From assembly GCA_964612065.1 (NCBI GenBank), contig CAZTCD010000063.1:1-23903 (forward strand): DNA of 23,903 bases, read 5' to 3'. The DNA comes from JAKFYM01 sp964612065. GTDB lineage: Bacteria > Bdellovibrionota > UBA1018 > CAIPTA01. The notes beneath the pieces are model-generated. The model did no database searches and was not told the origin of the DNA. It worked only from the letters and a program-made list of their open reading frames with translations. The position numbers and the translations under genes were made by a program. Of the stretch, positions 7,420-14,097 are shown piece after piece (positions within the stretch are counted from its first letter, which is position 1; the number at the start of each line of letters is the position of its first letter).

Positions 7420-8907
7420 GTGCCTACCTTTCAGTTTCAAGGCTACTCCCTAGAATTCATACTGCTTGCGGCTTCAATCCTCTTGGTCGTTTCGGTACTG
7501 GCGAGCCGAATTTCGTCAACGTTCGGAGTGCCGGCCCTTCTCTTATTCCTTGGAATTGGGATGCTCGCGGGCTCGGAAGGAGTGGGAAAAATCTCGTTCG
7601 ACGATTATCCGTTGGCATTCGCGATCGGAAGCGTTTGTCTCGCACTTATTATTTTCGATGGCGGAGCGCGCACTTCGTGGAGGAGTGTCCGTCCGATTCT
7701 TCCATTAGGCATTTCCCTCTCCTTTGTCGGCACTGTGGTGACAGGTTTGGCGACGGGAACATTTGCTCATTTTGCTTTCGGGTTGACCTGGGTGGAAGGC
7801 CTGCTTCTCGGCGCGATTGTTTCTTCGACCGATGCCGCCGCTGTTTTCAGTATTCTGAGAGCGCGAAGCCTCTCCCTTAAAGGGACACTGAAGCAGACTC
7901 TCGAATTTGAGGCCGGAAGCAACGATCCGGTCGCCATTTTTCTGACCGTGGGCATGCTAATGATCGCGACGGCCGAAGGCAGTGGGTTTTTCGCGCTCGC
8001 TAAGCTCTTTTTGTTGCAGGCGGGTTTCGGACTTGCCTTGGGCTGGCTTGGTGGATGGGCCATTAAATGGCTTGTGAATCACGTGGGGATCGAGTTCGAA
8101 GGACTCTACGGCGTGCTGCTTCTGGGCCTCGTCCTCTGTCTCTTTGCCCTTACTTCCTCCATTGGCGGGAGCGGGTTTCTCGCCGTCTACGTCGCGGGTC
8201 TATACGTAGGAAATGCCGATCTTCTTCACAAGGGAAGTATCATCCGGTTCCTCGATGGGATTGCGTGGATCTCGCAGATCCTCGTGTTCCTCACTCTTGG
8301 GTTGCTGGTTTTCCCCTCCCAGCTTTTTCCCGTATGGAAGGAGGGGATCGTTCTCGCTCTGTTCATGATGCTTGTGGCGCGTCCTTTAAGTGTTTTCTTT
8401 GCGGCCCCCGGGCGTGCGCTTGCGAGGAACGAAAGACTGTTCGTGTCTTGGGTGGGGCTTCGTGGTGCGGCCCCCGTTATCCTGGCGACGCTCCCATTGG
8501 GAGTAGGGCTTCCGAACGCCGAGTATTACTTCAATCTCGTCTTTTTCGTCGTTCTGCTTTCGGTCGTGTTCCAGGGAATCACGATTCCCTGGGTAGCCGA
8601 TAAGGTCGGAGTTACCGAGCCGATGCGGGAAGGACCTGCGATGGAACTCTCGGCCGGCTTATTGCCGGCAGGATTCATTACAGTAGAAATTGAAGTTCAG
8701 CAGGGCGCAGCCGTAGAAAATAAGAGGATTGTGGATGTTACGCTGCCAGCCGGGGTGCTTTTGACCAGTCTAGAGCGCAACCAACGCTATTTGATTCCGA
8801 AGGGCGATACCGTTATATCGGCAAATGACAAAATATGGGCGCTTGCTCGACCAAGTAATCTTGAGGCGTTGACGAATCTCTTTGGGCAAGCCCGGGTTGC
8901 CTCGTAG
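7420..8907 (+). CDS. CPA1-type monovalent cation/proton antiporter (NhaP2/CvrA-like) with C-terminal RCK_C domain
   Basis: The gene uses a GTG start 5 bp after the USP stop. The 495-residue product has about 12 membrane segments to roughly residue 395. Signature motifs include LIIFDGGARTSW, VSSTDAAAVFSILR and the ion-binding EFEAGSNDPVAIFLT. The C-terminal about 80 residues (FITVEIEVQQGAAVENKRIV through NDKIWALARPS) form a TrkA_C/RCK_C-like domain that may sense a ligand. NhaP2-type proteins exchange K+ or Na+ for H+ in the inner membrane. The frame is intact and of normal length for the family. With the Kef-like gene at 14098 it makes a second antiporter in this window. Confidence 0.9.
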   Translation: MPTFQFQGYSLEFILLAASILLVVSVLASRISSTFGVPALLLFLGIGMLAGSEGVGKISFDDYPLAFAIGSVCLALIIFDGGARTSWRSVRPILPLGISLSFVGTVVTGLATGTFAHFAFGLTWVEGLLLGAIVSSTDAAAVFSILRARSLSLKGTLKQTLEFEAGSNDPVAIFLTVGMLMIATAEGSGFFALAKLFLLQAGFGLALGWLGGWAIKWLVNHVGIEFEGLYGVLLLGLVLCLFALTSSIGGSGFLAVYVAGLYVGNADLLHKGSIIRFLDGIAWISQILVFLTLGLLVFPSQLFPVWKEGIVLALFMMLVARPLSVFFAAPGRALARNERLFVSWVGLRGAAPVILATLPLGVGLPNAEYYFNLVFFVVLLSVVFQGITIPWVADKVGVTEPMREGPAMELSAGLLPAGFITVEIEVQQGAAVENKRIVDVTLPAGVLLTSLERNQRYLIPKGDTVISANDKIWALARPSNLEALTNLFGQARVAS

Positions 8908-8988
8908 TTTTCAAAGAGTCAAAGGCTAAAGAACTCACTAGATTACAAGAGCCAAATTCACAAAAGGATCATGTTACGATAGGACGCG

Positions 8989-10308
8989 ATGTCTAAAGAA
9001 AATCTATTCTATGGCTTACTGGCACCGAAGGGCTTTGAAAAGCTGCTTCGGACCCACCTATGGGCACAGCTGCTTTTCGCACTTGTTTTCGGCGTATTGT
9101 GTGGCTATGGCCTTCTCTTTTTTGAATCCGAAGATAGCGGTAGCTGGGTAAGGCCGCTGGCGGATTGGGTAGCATTGCCAGGTTCCATCTTTCTGGCCGC
9201 GATTCAGATGATAATAGTGCCATTGGTTCTCACATCCATCATTCTGGCGCTTTCAGGCATCAGTAAAAATACCAATGCAAAAACCTTAGGGGTGATAGCT
9301 GTTATGTTTGTGGTGGTTTCCACCATTATCGCCGCCTTTATCGGAGTTTTTGTAACGGGTCTATTAGAGCCAGGAAGCTCAGTCAGGGAAGCGATGGATC
9401 TTGGTTTGGCTTCCGGAGATATCATTAGCCGCGACAAATTTGTTTTTTCTCCTGAAACAGTGATGAAGTTTATTCCCACCAACCCGCTCGCATCGCTGCT
9501 CAAGGGTGATCTTCTTGAGGTGCTGATTATAAGCCTTATTTTCGGCATTGTGATGTCGCAGATGGAAGAGAGGTTAGTCTCTCCTCTAAAAGAATTTCTC
9601 GCAGGCACGCAGGGAATTTGCCTACGGATAATTGCATTGGCAATGATGATCGCCCCCTATGCCGTTTTCGGATTGATGGTGAGGGCGGTGGTAAATACGG
9701 GATCGAGTGTGCTCTTTGGCATGTTCGGCTATCTGCTTTGTGTGTTTTTGGGATTTCTTTGCATGGCTTCCCTTTATGGGCTCTGGCTCGCACTATTTCT
9801 TAGAAGCAATCCATTTCGATTCGTGAGTGATTCGAGGGAAGCACTTTTGATGGCATTTTCTCTTTCCAGTTCGGCCGCCACAATGCCGACCACATTAAAG
9901 GTGGCGCATGAACGCCTTAAGCTGGACGATGAATTATCACAGCTCTTGATTCCACTTGGAACAACCATCAATATGGCTGGCTCAGCTGTTTGGCAAACCT
10001 CGGCAACTTTGTTCCTGGCCCAGGCATTCGGAAGTGAGCTGCACTTTTCTTCTATTTTGTTAGTAGTCGCCCTTTCGGTGGGAGCATCCATCGGCACACC
10101 GGGAGTTCCCGGCGCGGGACTCGGTGTTCTGACTTCCACGTTAAAAAGCGTTGGCGTTCCTTCTACCGGAATTCCACTCATTCTAGGAGTGGATAGGCTA
10201 GTGGACATGGGATGTACCGTGATCAATGTCATGGGGGATCTTGTGATGTGCATGACCGCTCAGTGGGTGGTGAAACACAAGAAGTTGGAATCTCGAGATA
10301 CCGAGTGA
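8989..10308 (+). CDS. Dicarboxylate/amino acid:cation symporter (DAACS, GltP/DctA family)
   Basis: The 439-residue protein shows the family hallmarks: the HP1 serine loop SSSAATMPTT (residues 293-302), the unwound helix NMAGSAVWQT in the position of the NMDGT motif, the HP2 loop GTPGVPGAGL, and DRLVDMGCTVINVMGDL near the end. It has about eight membrane helices. Such transporters import glutamate, aspartate or C4-dicarboxylates with Na+ or H+. NMAGS in place of NMDGT removes an Asp at a conserved site, so the substrate or coupling ion may differ from well-studied members. The ATG at 8989 begins MSKENLFYG; no strong ribosome binding site is visible. An 81-bp gap separates it from the antiporter gene. 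Confidence 0.9.
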   Translation: MSKENLFYGLLAPKGFEKLLRTHLWAQLLFALVFGVLCGYGLLFFESEDSGSWVRPLADWVALPGSIFLAAIQMIIVPLVLTSIILALSGISKNTNAKTLGVIAVMFVVVSTIIAAFIGVFVTGLLEPGSSVREAMDLGLASGDIISRDKFVFSPETVMKFIPTNPLASLLKGDLLEVLIISLIFGIVMSQMEERLVSPLKEFLAGTQGICLRIIALAMMIAPYAVFGLMVRAVVNTGSSVLFGMFGYLLCVFLGFLCMASLYGLWLALFLRSNPFRFVSDSREALLMAFSLSSSAATMPTTLKVAHERLKLDDELSQLLIPLGTTINMAGSAVWQTSATLFLAQAFGSELHFSSILLVVALSVGASIGTPGVPGAGLGVLTSTLKSVGVPSTGIPLILGVDRLVDMGCTVINVMGDLVMCMTAQWVVKHKKLESRDTE

Positions 10309-10357
10309 TAGGTGGCGAATCAAGAGACAGTCCAGAAAATTAGTTCGCTGAAGAGGT

Positions 10358-10525
10358 TCAATGAACGGGCAACAGCATTGCCCGGCCCCACTTCGAGGAC
10401 TGTGAGTCCTTTAGGAGCTGGATCTGCGCCACGCGAATCGCATGATTCAGGCGCGGTAGCTGCCCGGCTGCGGCGGCCAAAAGAACGACGAAGAGTGCTG
10501 CTTCTACAAGTTTGCGTGACACCAT
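10358..10525 (-). CDS. 55-residue hydrophobic small protein downstream of recombinase remnant
   Basis: An ATG at 10525 is preceded by GAGGAGGTCAAA, one of the strongest ribosome binding sites in the window. It opens a 55-codon frame: MVSRKLVEAALFVVLLAAAA, then a Gln/Arg-rich amphipathic stretch and the end LLPVH, stop at 10358. The N-terminal half looks like a single membrane helix or a signal sequence. It begins 10 bp after the stop of the serine-recombinase-like gene on the same strand, so it probably belongs to the same mobile unit. I recognise no family. It is small enough to be missed by automatic gene calling; strand, ribosome binding site and composition argue that it is real. Confidence 0.6.
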   Translation of the reverse strand: MVSRKLVEAALFVVLLAAAAGQLPRLNHAIRVAQIQLLKDSQSSKWGRAMLLPVH

Positions 10526-10535
10526 TTTGACCTCC

Positions 10536-11663
10536 TCAGGTCTGAGTTTTCGATTGTTGATGACGTTTGATCACTGCATTGACGGAGCTGTGGAACCACC
10601 GCTTGCCCATGCGGGTTGGGATGTTCTGTTGATTCAAGAAGTCGGCAATGAGTCTGGCGCTTTTGCCGTCCCGCCAAAGCCGCAAGATTTTTTGGACGAC
10701 CCGGTACTCTTTAGGGTCGATGACGAGCTTCCCATCGAGCCATTCATATCCGAAGGGGAGGACCGGCGACCGCATCTGGGCGGACCGCTGCGATTTTTTC
10801 TGAGGTACTTTGGCGGCTTGTCTAAGGGTGTAGCCGCGAGAAGTGAGCGCCTCGCGTATGGATGTTTTTGCGAAGCCGGTCTTCTGCTCTATCTCGCGTA
10901 AAGAGCATCCAGCGCTGTAAAGCGGCTGGCAAACATCGAAAATGCGCTCTTTGGATTTTGGAGAAAATCGAATAGTATCATGGGGTACGGGGGTGACCTG
11001 CGCTTGTGCGTCTGTCGTTGCTCCACCTCCACCACTTGTAACAACAGACGCACAAGCGTCCAAAAGCTGTCCACCCGGACGGCTTTTCTTTTTCTGGAGC
11101 CAGTAAATGTTTGAGGGGGAGACCTCGGAGGGATTCTCCGAGGTCTCTTTCGCGGATTTCGCGGAGACGGGAAGTTGAATTTTGGCGGTCCGATTGTAGT
11201 AGGCGTGGAGCCCATCGGACGTATAGACCAACCGATCCACCAGGCGGCGAACCAGTCTTTTCCTCATGGACGGGGAGGCTTTGGACCAACCTTTCCGGAG
11301 GCTCATTGCGTTCTCCTCGATTGAATGGCGCGTCTCTTTAATGTCCGAGCATTCATCAATCTTCGCCAGGACCCGCTCGCGTTGCGCGACTAGAGCCCGC
11401 TTGCGCTCAGACAGTTGCTCCAATTTTTCTTTGATCATCTTCAGGACATCCGGGTTGCCTTCCATCTGGCCGTGAAGCTTAAACGCATTTTCAATGTCCT
11501 TGTCGATCCCGACTAGGTCGCGATTGGCGGAATCCCGGAGCAGGAGGAGGTCTTTGCTTTCGGACCCGAGTGAGTGTTGGATGTTCGCTTCGACCTCATC
11601 AAGGTGACCGCCTTCCCTGGCGATCGCGTAGAAATGATGCAGATGTAAGTAATTCAGGTTCAT
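10536..11663 (-). CDS. Serine recombinase-like protein lacking the N-terminal catalytic domain
   Basis: The frame is intact and encodes a long coiled-coil region (about residues 35-125 of the ATG-started protein), the segment RLVDRLVYTSDGLHAYY typical of large serine recombinases, a Gly-rich linker, an HTH-like stretch (SLREIEQKTGFAKTSIREAL), and a C-terminal recombinase-type DNA-binding part (FGYEWLDGKLVIDPKEYRVV through SVNAVIKRH). The resolvase catalytic domain with its active-site Ser is absent, so it cannot catalyse strand exchange. The start is uncertain: ATG 11663 has AGGTGG upstream; a TTG at 11750 extends the same frame and would overlap the end of the USP gene. It could be a decayed insertion or a repurposed DNA-binding protein. 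A remnant of the same family lies at 16604-16905. Confidence 0.65.
   Translation of the reverse strand: MNLNYLHLHHFYAIAREGGHLDEVEANIQHSLGSESKDLLLLRDSANRDLVGIDKDIENAFKLHGQMEGNPDVLKMIKEKLEQLSERKRALVAQRERVLAKIDECSDIKETRHSIEENAMSLRKGWSKASPSMRKRLVRRLVDRLVYTSDGLHAYYNRTAKIQLPVSAKSAKETSENPSEVSPSNIYWLQKKKSRPGGQLLDACASVVTSGGGGATTDAQAQVTPVPHDTIRFSPKSKERIFDVCQPLYSAGCSLREIEQKTGFAKTSIREALTSRGYTLRQAAKVPQKKSQRSAQMRSPVLPFGYEWLDGKLVIDPKEYRVVQKILRLWRDGKSARLIADFLNQQNIPTRMGKRWFHSSVNAVIKRHQQSKTQT
11001..11058. repeat. Long near-perfect inverted repeat inside the recombinase-like gene
   Basis: Arms at 11001-11021 and 11038-11058 are reverse complements at 19 of 21 positions. The outer 15 bp are perfect (CGCTTGTGCGTCTGT at 11001-11015 against 11044-11058), and the loop is 16 nt. 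It would form a very stable hairpin in RNA or single-stranded DNA. On the coding strand it lies in frame and encodes a low-complexity Gly/Ala/Thr-rich linker, so it may be an inserted palindromic element. Confidence 0.85.
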
Positions 11664-11742
11664 CACAGGCCACCTTTGTTTACCTAACGAAGAAAGAGGC
11701 CTGCGATTTCCGTACCCGGTTCGGCCTACGGCGTGCTGCGAT

Positions 11743-12783
11743 CTAGGCAAGAATGCCCCGCCCGGTAGAATTCTGCCTCGTCTCAGCCTCCTTGGCTAAG
11801 ATTTCAATCTCCCCGATCGTTCCGTCGAGGTTTCGCCGATCGAAAGAAAGAGCCTTTGCTTCCGGAGCTAAAGCGCGTACCTGCGTTTTCGATGGATTTG
11901 GCCGCAGCACAAACACGGGCCGCTTACTGATCCGCAGCAGCCGTTTTGCCGTGGATCCGAGCAGGAGCCTCCTGAGGTAAGGGCGAACCGGTAAGGTTAC
12001 GACCGACATGCACACGCGGTGGGCCTCAGCGTACTGCTCGATCGCCGCCGCGATCGATTCGTCCTCCTCCACCATAGCTGAGCGGGCGCTGATGCACTTC
12101 CTGGCGAAGTAGGTCTCGAGCCGCCCGAGCTTACGCATGACGAGGCTCGGCGGCAGGCGCAGATTCAAAGGTTTTGAGAAGGATCGATTCGCCGGTCGCA
12201 CGTGCACGATATGGACCTCCGCCCCCATCAGTCTGGCGGCGTTGGCAACATACTCAAGCTCGGACTCGGACGGAAGGTGTCGCGGATCGACCGCTAGTAG
12301 AATCCTCGCCTCGAAGCCGCCCCGAGCTTCCTCACTATCCGAATGAAGTACGAGGACCGGCAAAGCAGCGGAAAACGCCGTTACCTCAGCAACACGATGA
12401 ACCAGGCTTTTGAACCAGCCTGCGTTCCTGGTTTGGTTAACCACCAGCAGGTCTGCGCGTTGCCGCTCCCCGAACTCGGAAAGTTTTTCTGCCAATGTAA
12501 GATTTTCCGAGCTTGGCGTGGAAAGCATGTGCATCTTCTTGAACTCGAACTTGTTCCTCATGAAATCCTCCAATTGCTTTTTATTTTGGTGAGTAAGGCC
12601 GAACCTAACGAGCTGGTAGTAGCTGGCTGGAAAAGGGTATAGGTCCGGATGCATCACGGATGCGACCGAGACCGATTTCAGTAAACCAAGCTTTTGGAGC
12701 TCGCCGATTTGACGGCAGAGACGTTCAAGCTTTTCTGGTTCTTCAGTTAAAGTTGGCGTTATCGCCACTATTGCTGTTTTCAT
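11743..12783 (-). CDS. Tandem-domain universal stress protein (second copy)
   Basis: ATG 12783 follows AGGAGAA at good spacing; another ATG 3 bases upstream sits too close to it. The 346-residue product has two UspA-like domains, the first about residues 1-148 (start MKTAIVAITPT, end TAFSAALPVLVLHSD) and the second about 155-295 ending LLLGSTAKRLLRISKRPVFV. It then has an extra C-terminal tail of about 50 residues (after RPNPS) absent from the copy at 6527. The shared SESELEY/LLGSTA/RPVFV pattern shows it is a paralogue of that protein. It is in the same direction as the Rnk-like operon 280 bp upstream. The recombinase-like gene begins at its very 3' end, so its last codons may have been altered by that insertion. 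Confidence 0.85.
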   Translation of the reverse strand: MKTAIVAITPTLTEEPEKLERLCRQIGELQKLGLLKSVSVASVMHPDLYPFPASYYQLVRFGLTHQNKKQLEDFMRNKFEFKKMHMLSTPSSENLTLAEKLSEFGERQRADLLVVNQTRNAGWFKSLVHRVAEVTAFSAALPVLVLHSDSEEARGGFEARILLAVDPRHLPSESELEYVANAARLMGAEVHIVHVRPANRSFSKPLNLRLPPSLVMRKLGRLETYFARKCISARSAMVEEDESIAAAIEQYAEAHRVCMSVVTLPVRPYLRRLLLGSTAKRLLRISKRPVFVLRPNPSKTQVRALAPEAKALSFDRRNLDGTIGEIEILAKEAETRQNSTGRGILA

Positions 12784-13063
12784 CATTTCTCCTGCAAAAT
12801 GGGTAAACGAAACGCGAAGCAACGCCGCCGGCGATTTGCCGAACGAGTTTGCCTCAATTATCTGATGGCCGGACTCCAGGCGCCTGTCCCTTTGGAAAAG
12901 GAACAGAAGCGCCGAGCCCGCTCAGGCAGGAAAGATTGGATGAATGCTGGGCCTTAAGCCGAGCACCTTACAAAGCAGGTTTTCGAAACGTTTTCTACTT
13001 CTCATAGTCTCGCCATCTAAAAGTTGGGCACTCTTTCCGATCAAGCAAGCTTTGAACCGCCGC
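12784..13063. other. Non-coding gap upstream of the USP gene; imperfect hairpin only
   Basis: I see no convincing gene in these 280 bp. An imperfect hairpin (GGCGC at 12879-12883 pairing with GCGCC at 12909-12913, with most of the intervening CTGT/CCTTT also paired) lies downstream of the minus-strand 85-residue gene and may act as a weak terminator. There is no T-tract. No clear -35/-10 for the USP gene could be placed. Confidence 0.4.
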
Positions 13064-13321
13064 TCATTCGCTCCAGGTCTCCGCCGATCTCTTCGCTTGA
13101 ACGATCTCAAGGCACCTCGAAAGCTCTTTGCAGAACCTCATCAACGCGAACGACGGAAACTCGGCGACAGGATCCTCTGCGTCTTTAAAAGCCTCGTCAA
13201 CGCTTGCGAGGTAGGTCCGCATTTGATCGAGCGAAACGTGATCGTGTTTTATCAAGATGCACATTTCCTCCGTGAGATGGATGAGGTGAACCCAGCGGTG
13301 AAACTTGTTCCTGTCTTTCAT
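13064..13321 (-). CDS. Small conserved-looking protein overlapping the rnk-like gene
   Basis: The 85-residue frame starts at ATG 13321, overlapping the TGA of the Rnk-like gene by four bases (ATGA), so the two are translationally coupled. The product is soluble and mostly helical (EEMCILIKHDHVSLDQMRTY, then EAFKDAEDPVAEFPSFALM), acidic in the middle and basic at the end. I recognise no domain and see no membrane segment. Coupling to a GreA/Rnk-like regulator suggests a partner or cofactor, but this is inference. A second, in-phase minus-strand frame at 12922-13110 overlaps its end and is probably spurious. Confidence 0.6.
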   Translation of the reverse strand: MKDRNKFHRWVHLIHLTEEMCILIKHDHVSLDQMRTYLASVDEAFKDAEDPVAEFPSFALMRFCKELSRCLEIVQAKRSAETWSE

Positions 13322-13731
13322 TCCAGGTACCGCTCCCGTACTTTTCGAGTTCTGTTGGAAAAGATCGAAAGAACCTGGAACCGCTTCAAGCGTTCATTCG
13401 GGGCGAAAAACTCGTATTCATCGCTCGCACGAAGGCCGATCAGCGCCGCGCCTAGAGGAGCTAGAACCGAGATCCTGCCCTCACCGGCATTCGCCTCATG
13501 AGGAAAGACTAGCTGGTAGTCGTGCTCGAGCCCGGAGTCGAGGTCCCGAACCCGCACCAGAGAGTCCATGGAAACGACATCTTCGGGCACTTCGGATTCC
13601 GGCAAAACAACCGCTCGGCTGATCTCTTCTTCCAGCCCTTCGGCTACGGCAGCCGTTTGGGAAGCCACCAGGGCCGATAGTTTTTGGAAGTCTTCTTTGG
13701 ACAAAACAAGCTTGGGCGCTTTCGTAAGCAC
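13318..13731 (-). CDS. Rnk / GreA-C-terminal-domain-like transcription regulator
   Basis: A GTG start at 13731 follows GGGAG eight bases upstream. The 137-residue protein has an N-terminal helical part (KLVLSKEDFQKLSALVASQT, about residues 7-45) and a C-terminal GreA/GreB-like FKBP fold (about 55-137) with VRDLDSGLEHDYQLVFPHEA and RISVLAPLGAALIGLRASDE. That pairing matches the Rnk family (regulator of nucleoside diphosphate kinase), which binds RNA polymerase near the secondary channel. The Asp-rich coiled-coil tip of GreA is absent, as in Rnk. It overlaps a small downstream gene. The organism could use it to set transcription in slow growth, which fits the HPF/USP context. Confidence 0.8.
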   Translation of the reverse strand: MLTKAPKLVLSKEDFQKLSALVASQTAAVAEGLEEEISRAVVLPESEVPEDVVSMDSLVRVRDLDSGLEHDYQLVFPHEANAGEGRISVLAPLGAALIGLRASDEYEFFAPNERLKRFQVLSIFSNRTRKVRERYLE

Positions 13732-14097
13732 GAGTATTTCTCCCTATTTGGGTTTGGGATCAGCGTGAAATGGAGCGGCAAATCGCCCCAAGACAAGGCC
13801 GATGTTGATTAGGTGAAGCGAATGAGCAAGCTCCTAGAGAGCCTGCTCCTTAAGAGAGGAAGATAAGAATGGAAGCCGCAGACGGATTGCTGCTCTGGAA
13901 GGAGCGATCGGGGATGGATTTTTGAATCGCGTACGGCATTTTCCCTAGTATAGCACAGATTCGACGAAACTCTACCCTGCGCCAAGCCCCTAAATCCTTG
14001 TGTTCTGTGCTAAAAGAGGACGCCGGGTTTTCACGATCTGGCATGCTTTTTGTGGCGCGCAATATCGTCACATAGGCCCAGAAACCCGGAGAGTTTA
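13732..14097. other. Divergent non-coding gap between rnk-like and kef-like genes
   Basis: This 366-bp spacer lies between an Rnk-like gene (leftward) and a CPA2 antiporter gene (rightward), so it should carry promoters for both. I see no gene I trust: a minus-strand frame at 13850-14071 has no ribosome binding site or protein-like pattern. TTTTTGTGGCGCGC at 14047-14060 resembles a stretch before the HPF promoter, but no good -10/-35 pair could be set. GGAGAG precedes the ATG at 14098. Confidence 0.45.

Noticed and set aside
10512..10901. 129-codon plus-strand frame opposite the recombinase-like gene
   Set aside because: Antisense of a recognisable recombinase DNA-binding domain, with no domain of its own.
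11001..11058. Integron attC site
   Set aside because: The repeat lacks the RYYYAAC/GTTRRRY ends and the unpaired bulges of attC sites, and no integrase or cassette array is present.
12944..13501. 185-codon plus-strand frame opposite the Rnk-like operon
   Set aside because: The Rnk-like gene has family motifs and a ribosome binding site, and this frame shows neither.
12828..13792. Shared 12-mer GGCGATTTGCCG upstream of the USP and Rnk-like genes
   Set aside because: 12-base matches are expected many times by chance in 24 kb, and the two copies have opposite orientation relative to their genes.
13850..14071. 73-codon minus-strand frame in the gap before the Kef-like gene
   Set aside because: No ribosome binding site and no protein-like pattern.
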